Part shown: piece after piece, positions 10,700 through 17,312 of the stretch
How the letters are laid out: each line of letters begins with the position of its first letter
Position numbering within the stretch: the stretch's first letter is position 1
From: UBA7396 sp047637875
Lineage (GTDB): Bacteria; Patescibacteriota; Gracilibacteria; BD1-5; UBA6164
DNA length: 21,725 nucleotides
Reading direction: 5' to 3'
Assembly (NCBI GenBank): GCA_047637875.1
Contig: JBLJBH010000041.1
Location: 1-21,725, forward strand
The notes under the pieces: generated by a model
The model's database searches: none
What the model saw: only the letters and a program-made list of their open reading frames with translations
What the model was told of the DNA's origin: nothing
Made by a program: the position numbers and the translations under genes

Positions 10700-11488
10700 T
10701 TATTTACTTATATTAACTAATCAAATACACGCTTCATCTAGTCTTTTAAAATCTATTAATTTTTCTATTTCATCTAATACAGGAGTTTCAAATATTTTTA
10801 CATCTGGTCAATCTTGTTGTATTTCTGCTATTACCTGACCCCATTCATCTACAGAAACTCAAGAATAATTTATTGAAGGAACTAAACCTTTATCATCTCA
10901 CTTAGGTCAATTTAAATTTTTATCTTTTATAGAACTTGATCAAGTTAAAATAGCATTTAGTTCAGTTTGAGACAAAAAGTTTGGTTCTAATTTTAATACT
11001 TTTAATTTTTCTTTTCAATGAGTTATTATTTCCTCTATTCCCCTTTCACTTACTTTTATTACATTTTCAATTATATTATTTTTAACAATTTCTAAAATTG
11101 TTTGAAATATTTTTAATATAACGATTTCACGATTTTCAGCTTCAAATTCCTTAGTAAAAGGTGAAAACTTTAATCATAAAATAGTATTTTTATAAACGTC
11201 TAAAATATCTTCAAAATCTTTTCAAGAAAGTTTTTTAGAAATATCTTGTAAAAATTTTTTATCACTTAAAACTCTTTCTATTATAGAAAAATCCTTTGAA
11301 TCAATCAAATCTTTTTTAAATACTTTTTTAAATAAAATTACAAATTTTTCAGATGAAGAATAAATTAAATCTTCTCCTAAAGTACTAAAAAATAAAGCTT
11401 GAAAGTTTTCTCAAAAAATAAAAGACTCTAATTTTTGAGAAATAATTAATTCTTGTTTTTCACTACCAATTCAAACAACTCTAACCAT
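10700..11488 (-). CDS. Hypothetical protein upstream of recR, 262 aa
   Basis: A 262-residue frame starting MVRVVGIGSEKQEL and ending LVNISK with a TAA stop. No signal peptide or membrane helix is visible. The first two thirds look helical and Lys/Glu/Ile-rich. A low-complexity linker at about 190-205 (TGSSS, GPKGDDKG) separates a short acidic C-terminal part containing VSVDEWGQVIAEIQQ. The family is not recognised. It is 6 bases upstream of recR, so the two are co-transcribed, and it follows the terminator of the ftsL-like gene. Its position next to recR hints at a DNA-linked job, but no DNA-binding or nucleotide-binding motif supports that. Confidence 0.8.
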
Positions 11489-11530
11489 AAAACTAACTAT
11501 AAAAAATAAATTATATTCAAATATAAGAAT

Positions 11531-11562
11531 AAAAAAAATAAGTCAATTGTTTTTTTGACTTA
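11531..11562 (-). terminator. Intrinsic terminator after the ftsL-like gene
   Basis: Read on the minus strand, TAAGTCAA and TTGACTTA form an 8-bp stem (11562-11555 with 11546-11539) around an 8-base loop. A run of eight T follows (11538-11531). It lies 15 bases after the stop of the ftsL-like gene and separates it from the recR unit. Confidence 0.8.
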
Positions 11563-11577
11563 CTTTTTGTTTTGGTT

Positions 11578-11946
11578 TTAATAATTAAATGCATATCATT
11601 TCATATCTTTTACTACCAAAAATTCTGCTTTGCCTACTTTTTCCATATTATTTATTCATTCCCATTTCATCAGACTTGAAAGACTTTCTAGTTCAGATAT
11701 TTTTACTTCAAGCAATTCTTTTTCAACTATTAAATTATTTTTTAGCAATTCTAAGTTTCTTATATTATATCATTTTGTTGCATTTATGTTTAGAGTCCAA
11801 ACATAATAGATTCCTAAAAATCATATAAAAAGTAATGATAAAATATATGTTGTATTTATTCATAATTTAAAATTTTCTCTGGTAGTTTTTCTTTCAGAGA
11901 AAAATCTAAAATGTCCGGATTTTATTATTATTAAATTTGGATTCAT
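11578..11946 (-). CDS. ftsL: FtsL-like cell-division protein
   Basis: A 122-residue bitopic membrane protein. About 30 charged residues on the cytoplasmic side are followed by one hydrophobic helix (about 31-52, ILSLLFIGFLGIYYVW). Then comes a heptad-like helix rich in Leu/Glu (about 60-95) and a short tail MEKVGKAEFLVV. Size, topology, leucine-zipper-like segment and position directly after rsmH all match FtsL, which works with FtsB and FtsQ in the divisome. FtsL sequences are poorly conserved, so the call rests on architecture and context. It starts 35 bases after the rsmH stop and ends before a good terminator. No pbp/ftsI gene follows, unlike the usual division cluster. Confidence 0.7.
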
Positions 11947-11981
11947 ATATTTGAATTGTAGTGTTAGATTTTAATTTTTAT

Positions 11982-12938
11982 TTAAATTTTTACAGCACAT
12001 CTTGCTTTTGCGCTCCTACTTCTTGGATTTATTTTAACTTCATCTTCAGAAGGTAGAATAGGTTTTTTTGTCGAAATTTTTAATTTCTTTTTGTGTTTAC
12101 AAACACATATTAATTCACTACATATACAATCTCTACTCTCATTTTTAAAAATATTTTTTACAATTCTATCTTCAAGTGAATGAAAACTTATTATAAAAAT
12201 ATTTCCTCATTGTTCTAATAAATCAATTCAATCTTTCAAAGATTTTTCTATCACTTCAAGTTCTTTATTTGTTTCAATTCTTAAAGCTTGGAAAATTCTT
12301 GTTTTGCTTTTAGGAAATTTTGAAACTCTTCAAATCAAATCCGATAAATCTTTTGTAGTCTTAAATCTCGTTCCTTTTTTTCTTTCCAGTACTATCTCTT
12401 CTGCTATTTTTCTTGATGAAGGTTCTTCACCATATTCCCTAAAAATTCTAATTAAATCATCTTTTTGGTATGAATTTACGATATGACTTGCAGTTATTCA
12501 CTTTGCCGTATCAAACCTCATATCTAAAGGTCAATCTAATCTAAAACTAAATCATCTTTCTGCTTCATCAACATGTAAAGATGATATTCCTAAATCATAG
12601 TAAATTCAAGTTATTTTTTGAATTCAAATATCTTCTAATCTTTGTTTTAAATTTAAAAAATTATCATTTATAAATTTCAACTCAATTCAAGATGTTTCAA
12701 ACTCTTTTTCTAACTCTGGTTTAACCAGATTTAAGTTTCTTATATCTGCATCAAATCAGATGAATATATCTCACTTATTTAACTTTTTTATAATTTCTCT
12801 AGCATGTCCTGCCATTCATAAAGTACAATCAACAATAATATTTTGTTTATTTTTATGAATGTTTATAGCATTAACAAGCTCGTTTAATAATACTGATTTG
12901 TGTAATTTACTAAAATTTTTCTCTTCTTTTTTCTTCAT
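11982..12938 (-). CDS. rsmH: 16S rRNA (cytosine(1402)-N(4))-methyltransferase RsmH
   Basis: RsmH (MraW), 318 residues, methylates C1402 of 16S rRNA using SAM. Family motifs appear in order: LHKSVLLNEL near the N-terminus, the SAM loop VDCTLGMAGHA, FIGFDAD, YYDLGISSLHVDEAERGFSF, GPLDMRFD, ALRIETNKEL and ISFHSLEDRIVK. The Cys/Lys-rich segment and the C-terminal NPRSRSAKARCA follow. The ATG at 12938 puts the LHKSVLL motif about 12 residues in, as in relatives. An in-frame ATG at 12989 would add 17 Lys-rich residues and lies only about 13 bases after the candidate -10, so it cannot be excluded. Neither start has a Shine-Dalgarno sequence. It leads a two-gene unit with the ftsL-like gene; no mraZ precedes it. 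Confidence 0.94.
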
Positions 12939-13002
12939 TTTTGTTAAAAAAATGTTAATAAGTGATTTTTTTATTTTTGTTTTAGTCATTTCTGATGATT
13001 TA

Positions 13003-13030
13003 TATTTACTCTTTTTTAAAATAAAGTCAA
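13003..13030 (-). promoter_or_regulatory. Candidate promoter for rsmH-ftsL
   Basis: On the minus strand TTGACT (13030-13025) is followed after 16 bases by TAAATA (13008-13003). The predicted transcript start is near 12996, just 5' of the alternative ATG at 12989 and about 58 bases before the ATG at 12938. The -35 is a five-of-six match to consensus. Confidence 0.45.
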
Positions 13031-13193
13031 TTCTATTTTACAAAAAGATTTAAAAAAATACTAGACAAATGAATTATTTATTTTAAGGGAATAAAAATGA
13101 GTTTTTAACAAAGTATTAACATTTTAAGTTTTTACCATATTTTTTGGCTTTATTATCTATTGTTCAAAAAATTGAAACAAAAATAAATTAAAC

Positions 13194-13220
13194 TTGAAAA
13201 ATAATATTTTTGAATAAAAT
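13194..13220 (+). promoter_or_regulatory. Weak candidate promoter for sufC
   Basis: TTGAAA (13194-13199) and TAAAAT (13215-13220) lie 15 bases apart, about 31 bases before the sufC ATG. The spacing is short for sigma-70. The 262-base gap 12990-13251 otherwise holds only AT-rich sequence with the divergent rsmH promoter; I see no gene in it. Confidence 0.25.
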
Positions 13221-13251
13221 ATGACTAATTTAGTAATGTTTTATTTTATAT

Positions 13252-13986
13252 ATGATTGATATTAAAAATTTAAAAATAAATGTCTGAGAAAAAGAAATTT
13301 TAAAATGAATTAATTTAAACTTCAAAGCTTGAAAAAATTATTTAGTTTTATGAAAAAATGGAAGCTGAAAATCAAGTCTGGCTAATTATTTAATGTGAAA
13401 CCCAGTTTATGAATACATCTCTTGAGAAACGCATATTGAATGAACTGATATAAATTCACTCTCTCCAAACCAAAGAAGTAATGCCTGACTTTTTTTATCA
13501 TTTCAAAATGTACCAGAAATAGAATGAATTAATCTATGAGAATATTTAAGAATTATTTATAATAATCATCTAAAATCTTGAAATAAAGAAATTCAACCAC
13601 TTTCCCCTTTTGTATTTAAAAGATTTTTGAAAAAGTATTTAGAAGAATTAGAAATTCCAGAAAGTTTTTTGTCTCGTGATTTGAATGTATGATTTAGTTG
13701 ATGAGAAAAAAGAAAAATAGAGCTATTACAAGCTAAACTTTTGCAGCCGAAATATATTATACTTGATGAAATAGATTCTTGACTTGATATTGATGCTTTC
13801 AAAGTTGTGTCAAATTTGATTTGAAAATTAAATAGTGAAAATAATTCTATAATAGTAATCACTCATCAATTTAAAATTCTAGATTATTTAAATTTTGATA
13901 AAGTTTATATATTAAAAAATTGAATAGTTGAGAAGAGTTGATGATTAGAACTGGTAAAAGAAATAAAAGAAAATTGATTTAAGTAA
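13252..13986 (+). CDS. sufC: Fe-S cluster assembly ATPase SufC
   Basis: An ABC-type ATPase of 244 residues that powers the SufB/SufD scaffold in iron-sulfur cluster assembly in the cytoplasm. It has Walker A GKNGSGKSS (34-42), the Q-loop LFLSFQNVPEIEG, the signature FSGGE at 148-152, Walker B IILDEIDSGLD (D172, E173) and the switch His at 205 (VITHQ). The wording DEIDSGLDIDA is typical of SufC rather than of transport ATPases. Glycines in Walker A and the signature are TGA codons. It is the first suf gene; sufB follows about 320 bases later, after an opposing small gene, so sufB probably has its own promoter. Confidence 0.95.
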
Positions 13987-13990
13987 AATA

Positions 13991-14012
13991 AAAACCAGGC
14001 TTTACCTGGTTT
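13991..14012 (-). terminator. Terminator hairpin between sufC and the 67-residue gene
   Basis: An 8-bp stem AAACCAGG (13992-13999) with CCTGGTTT (14005-14012) closes on the loop CTTTA. The T-run is on the minus-strand side (complement of 13991-13994 and beyond). It best serves the minus-strand gene ending at 14022. It also lies 5 bases after the sufC stop and may slow plus-strand transcription. Confidence 0.75.
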
Positions 14013-14021
14013 ATAAAAAAA

Positions 14022-14225
14022 TTACCGATGTTTTTTTCTTTTTTGTTTCCTTGAGAAAAACTTATTTATCTCTTCAAGTTTCAAAATCTTTACTTCTCCT
14101 TCCAGACCAGATTTATGTTTAACTTGAATTCTTATTTTCTGGATATCCCACTTATCATCCATTGAAACAGTCAAAAAACGCTTCCTAGACCTTCCAATGA
14201 CAAAAGTAACTTTAAAGTCTTTCAT
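14022..14225 (-). CDS. Small basic hypothetical protein, 67 aa, with standard-code composition
   Basis: A 67-residue protein, MKDFKVTFVIGRSRKRF to KQKRKKHR. It begins with alternating hydrophobic residues that suggest a small beta-rich domain, then has a Lys/Arg-rich tail (about 56-67) that could bind nucleic acid. The family is not recognised. Unlike every large neighbour it has no TGA codon: its three glycines are GGA, GGT and GGA. It uses codons rare nearby (AGG, CTG, CGG, CAG, ATC) and is visibly richer in G and C. A strong Shine-Dalgarno sequence (AGGGAG) sits 7 bases before the ATG, also unlike its neighbours. It lies opposite to sufC and sufB and has its own terminator. Recent acquisition or strong translational demand could explain this. 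Confidence 0.75.
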   Translation of the reverse strand: MKDFKVTFVIGRSRKRFLTVSMDDKWDIQKIRIQVKHKSGLEGEVKILKLEEINKFFSRKQKRKKHR

Positions 14226-14232
14226 GGTAATT

Positions 14233-14238
14233 CTCCCT
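14233..14238 (-). promoter_or_regulatory. Strong Shine-Dalgarno sequence of the 67-residue gene
   Basis: Minus-strand AGGGAG within AAGGGAGAA, 7 bases before the ATG at 14225. It stands out because nearly all other genes in the window have A/T-only leaders. Confidence 0.8.
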
Positions 14239-14268
14239 TAATTATTAACACAAAAATGGGAAAACATT

Positions 14269-14297
14269 TTGATTAAAAACTTTTTTATTTATATAAA
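14269..14297 (+). promoter_or_regulatory. Candidate promoter for sufB with a very short leader
   Basis: TTGATT (14269-14274), a 17-base spacer and TATAAA (14292-14297) form a well-spaced sigma-70-type promoter. The sufB ATG follows the -10 by only 11 bases. Transcription would start about 5 bases before the ATG, leaving no room for a Shine-Dalgarno sequence. Confidence 0.5.
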
Positions 14298-14308
14298 TAA
14301 CTTATCTT

Positions 14309-15712
14309 ATGTCAAATCCAAATAATATTAACATTTCCTGAACTTGGGACTTTCATGATGAAGTTAATTATAAAACAAAACTAATTTCTTGAATAAATGA
14401 AGATGTTGTCAAACAAATTTCATTTTCAAATAAAGAACCATCTTGGATGCTTGAATTAAGATTAAAAGCTTTAGAAATATATAATTCAAAACCACTTCCA
14501 AATTGGGGACCAAATCTTGAAAAACTTGACTTAAACTCAATTTATTATTTTGCAAAACCAGAGTGAGCTTGAGATAATAAAACTTGGGATGATGTACCTG
14601 AAAATATCAAAAAAACTTTTGATAGACTTGGTATTCCAGAAGCAGAAAAAAAAGCTTTAGCATGAGTTGGAGCTCAATATGATAGTGAAACTGTATATCA
14701 CTCTTTAAAACAAGAACTTATTGACTTATGAGTTATATTTGATGATATGACACATGCTCTACAAAATCCAAAGTATGAAAAAATTATAAAAAATTATTTT
14801 TCAAAATCTATCCCATTAGCAGATCATAAATTTTCTGCCCTTCACTATGCTGTTTGGAGTTGATGAACATTTTTATATGTTCCTGCTTGAGTGAAAATAT
14901 CAGATCCTTTACAATCATATTTCCGTATGAATGTAAAAGCTTGAGGCCAATTTGAACATACATTAATTGTTTTAGAAGATAACTCTGAAGCTCATTATAT
15001 AGAATGATGTTCTGCTCCAAAATATGATAAAAATTCTCTTCATGCTGGATGAGTTGAAGTATTTGTGTGAAAAAATGCACATATGAGATATTCTTCAGTT
15101 GAAAATTGGAGTCTAGATACTTACAATTTAAATACAAAAAGAGCTTTAGTTTCAGAAAATGGATTTATGGAATGGGTTTGATGAAATCTTTGAAGCAATA
15201 CAACTATGCTATATCCTTGTAGTGTTTTACTTTGAGATAATGCTAGAGCAGATCATTTATGAATTGCATTTGCAAACTCTGGACAAAATCAAGATACTTG
15301 AGCAAAAGTAATCCATATATGAAAAAATACTACTTCAAATGTAGTTTCAAAATCTCTTTCAAAATGATGATGAATTTCAACTTATAGATGATTAATTGAT
15401 ATAAAAAAAACTGCCGTTTGAGCAATTTCAAAAATAGATTGTGATGGATTAATTCTTGATGAAATTTCAGTAAATAATGCGATTCCAAATATAAAAGTTT
15501 GAAATAGTTTTTCAACAGTAGCTCATGAAGCAAGTGCTGGAAAAATTGATGAAAAATATTTATTTTATCTAATGAGTAGATGAATAAGTGAATCCGAAGC
15601 AACTTCTATGATAGTAAATGGTTTTATTTCACCAATACTCAAAGAGTTACCGCTTGAATATGCTAGTGAAATGAATGTACTTATAAGTATGGAATTCGAA
15701 GGAGGATTTTAG
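14309..15712 (+). CDS. sufB: Fe-S cluster assembly scaffold SufB
   Basis: SufB, 467 residues, forms the SufBCD complex on which nascent iron-sulfur clusters are built. Typical elements are EPSWMLELRLKALE near the N-terminus, the central beta-helix (FRMNVKAGGQFEHTLIV, HYIEGCSAP, ENWSLDTYNL) and the C-terminal KIDCDGLILDE. The residues needed for cluster building in the E. coli protein are kept: Cys378 in KIDCDG, and His406-Glu407 in VAHEASAG. The end, YLMSRGISESEATSMIVNGF, is also typical. About 27 of its 39 glycines are TGA, including a run of three. The stop is TAG. It has its own candidate promoter and is flanked on both sides by small opposing genes. Confidence 0.96.
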
Positions 15713-15722
15713 ATAAATTAAA

Positions 15723-15747
15723 AGAAGTTGGAAAGATTCCAACTTCT
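15723..15747 (-). terminator. Terminator hairpin between sufB and the 62-residue gene
   Basis: A perfect 11-bp stem (15723-15733 with 15737-15747) around the loop AGA. The bases following it on the minus strand are T-rich, so it mainly serves the minus-strand gene ending at 15757. It lies 10 bases after the sufB stop. Confidence 0.75.
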
Positions 15748-15756
15748 AGTATATCA

Positions 15757-15945
15757 CTAATTTTCAACTGGAGTCAACTCGATTTCTTCGTCGGGTTCTT
15801 TCCAGGAAAGAATAGTAGCAAGATCTCCTTTTTCCCCTTGGTGAGGATTATTATCCTTTATCAATACATCGACTTCCTTTCCATCTTCCAAATATTGTTT
15901 TGAATGTCTGAGAAATGTAGCAATGTAAACTTTCGATTCTGGCAT
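15757..15945 (-). CDS. Small acidic hypothetical protein, 62 aa, with standard-code composition
   Basis: A 62-residue acidic protein, MPESKVYIATFLRHSK to EIELTPVEN, with no membrane helix and no recognised family. It has no TGA codon: its three glycines are GGA, GGG and GGA. It uses CTC, CCC, GAC, TCG and GTC codons that are scarce in neighbouring genes. The leader holds AGGAG, and the start is ATGATG. The second ATG (15945) lies 7 bases after AGGAG, the same spacing as in the 67-residue gene, so I prefer it. Starting at 15948 adds one Met. The stop is TAG, followed by its own hairpin. It lies opposite to sufB and the A-type carrier gene and mirrors the arrangement at 14022-14225. Confidence 0.75.
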   Translation of the reverse strand: MPESKVYIATFLRHSKQYLEDGKEVDVLIKDNNPHQGEKGDLATILSWKEPDEEIELTPVEN

Positions 15946-15952
15946 CATCCTT

Positions 15953-15957
15953 CTCCT
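15953..15957 (-). promoter_or_regulatory. Strong Shine-Dalgarno sequence of the 62-residue gene
   Basis: Minus-strand AGGAG within AGGAGAAGG. It is 7 bases from the ATG at 15945 and 4 from the ATG at 15948. This spacing decides the start. Confidence 0.8.
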
Positions 15958-15995
15958 AATTTTTGAGGAATTACTTTATATTTAAATTATTAAAA

Positions 15996-16385
15996 ATGTC
16001 AAATAAATTAAAATTGAGTGAAAATATAGTTTTAGATTTAGAAAAAAGGAAAGTTAAAAAAATTAAAATTTTCTTTTATAAATCTTGATGTAGTGGAACA
16101 AAAGTAGATATTTTAGAAGAAGATTTTGATGAAAAGTCTTTAGTTCAATTAAAAACAGAATATGATTTTTGAGTTTATGTTGAGGAAAAAGATGAAGAAA
16201 AATTTGAAAATACAATCATCACAAAAACCATAAAAAAAGATCATACAGGAAATGAAAAAATACGATATATTTTTACTTCAAATAATATACAAGAAAGATG
16301 TGGATGTTGATCAAGTTTCTCTTTTGAAAAACTCAAACCTAAGATAAATATCGAAAAACTCAAAGAATTAAAAAATAAATTTTAA
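15996..16385 (+). CDS. A-type iron-sulfur carrier (SufA/IscA/HesB family)
   Basis: A 129-residue A-type carrier, which accepts Fe-S clusters from the Suf scaffold and hands them to target enzymes. The three conserved cysteines are in place: C32 in KSGCSGTKVD, and C102 and C104 in RCGCGSSFSF. The spacing and the closing CGCG-x-SF motif define the family. About 17 Lys-rich residues precede the core, and a Lys-rich tail of about 19 follows it. It lies between sufB and sufD, ends 9 bases before the sufD ATG and is probably translated from the same message. SufA, ErpA or IscA cannot be separated from sequence alone; the Suf context favours SufA. No Shine-Dalgarno sequence is visible. Confidence 0.9.
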
Positions 16386-16394
16386 AAAAAATAT

Positions 16395-17060
16395 ATGAAT
16401 ATTACAAAAAATTGATTTTATATAATAAAAAATGAAAACGAAATACATATTGAAAAAAATATTTACGTTTCTCTATTTATAGAAAATTGAACAAATACAC
16501 TGAATATATATCTTGAAGAAAATGCAAAAGTTGATTTTTTTGGTTTTTTTTACTTATCTTGTCCAGAAAATATTATTTTCCATCAAAAATCAGATAAAAG
16601 TATACTTCAATGTAAAAGTATTTTTTTTGATTCTTGAAAAGACCTAAATTCAAATATTTTTACTAAAATAGATGGAAAAAATTCAATGGGAAATATGCAT
16701 ATTATCTGAGTAGTTAAAGAAAATAAGATTTCTCTCAATTCAAATATTTCTATTTCTCAAAAAAGTAAAAAAATTGAGGCAAAACTGGATTTAGAAAATA
16801 TTTTTATTTGAAATACTGGTAAAATCATTTCACAACCAAATTTATTTATTTCTAATCAAGATGTGAAAGTTAGTCATTCAAGTAAAACTCAAAGAATCGA
16901 TGAAAATAAATTATTTTACCTAAAATCAAGAGGACTCAGTCAACAAGAAAGTATTAAAATTATGATTGAAAGTTATTTTAAAAAAACTTTTTCTTGTATA
17001 GAAATGTATGATAAAAAGCTTTTTGAAAATATTTCAAGTACATTTTTAAAATTAAATTAG
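16395..17060 (+). CDS. sufD: SufD-like Fe-S assembly protein, short form
   Basis: A SufB/SufD-family protein of 221 residues. The C-terminal part is typical of SufD: NQDVKVSHSSKTQRIDENKL, then FYLKSRGLSQQESIKIMI, with His161 where the family's interface His lies. The first part is a run of short beta strands, as expected for the beta-helix. Ordinary SufD has about 400-440 residues; here the N-terminal helical domain and part of the beta-helix are missing, yet the frame is intact and the stop is TAG. The partner would be SufB in a SufBCD complex. It follows the A-type carrier by 9 bases. No cysteine desulfurase (SufS) or SufE/SufU follows. Confidence 0.88.
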
Positions 17061-17125
17061 CTTTTTACAAAAAAGTAAATATAATCTTCTTGTTATAAAT
17101 TTTAGAACAGTTTTTCAAATAAATC

Positions 17126-17141
17126 ATACTTTAAAAAGTAT
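17126..17141. repeat. Perfect 7-bp dyad upstream of the structured RNA
   Basis: ATACTTT and AAAGTAT flank two A bases. It could be an operator or a small hairpin. AT-rich dyads arise easily by chance here. Confidence 0.3.
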
Positions 17142-17153
17142 TAAATATGGCGA

Positions 17154-17247
17154 AAATAAGCAAGAACTTACCTAAAATTTTAACTTTTAAGGTAATGCGA
17201 GCGCTTAATGAATTCCATCTTTAATGCTTTTATTTTTTTGCTTGTTT
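17154..17247 (+). ncRNA. Candidate structured RNA or leader attenuator before deaD
   Basis: The 252-base gap 17061-17312 holds no gene but does hold stable structure, and its middle part is richer in G and C. A closing stem of 10 bp pairs 17154-17163 with 17238-17247. Inside, TTACCT (17168-17173) pairs with AGGTAA (17190-17195), extended by four A-T pairs across a one-base bulge. A third hairpin pairs 17200-17208 with 17221-17228 and is followed by a T-run (17228-17239), as in an intrinsic terminator. The closing stem and the T-run overlap, so the two folds could exclude each other. It may be a free small RNA or a switchable leader of the helicase gene 66 bases downstream. It matches no RNA family I recognise. 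Confidence 0.35.
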
Positions 17248-17312
17248 AACCTTTTATTGAAAATGAATAATATTAATTTATTTTTTCACTATTTATTAAT
17301 TAATTTTTTATA

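Noticed and set aside
11589..13053. Plus-strand hydrophobic reading frames at 11589-11828, 12304-12486 and 12859-13053
   Set aside because: They are antisense to the ftsL-like gene and rsmH, which are supported by motifs and context; the hydrophobicity comes from complementing AT-rich codons.
13593..13862. Minus-strand reading frame of 89 residues
   Set aside because: Antisense to the signature and Walker B region of sufC.
14808..15602. Two minus-strand reading frames (14808-15137 and 15330-15602)
   Set aside because: They are antisense to well-conserved sufB; their Leu/His-rich translations have no domain features or start signals.
17061..17075. CTTTTTAC/AAAAAAG hairpin directly after sufD as a terminator
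   Set aside because: The stem is nearly all A-T, has a very small loop and no clear T-run; too weak to call in this base composition.
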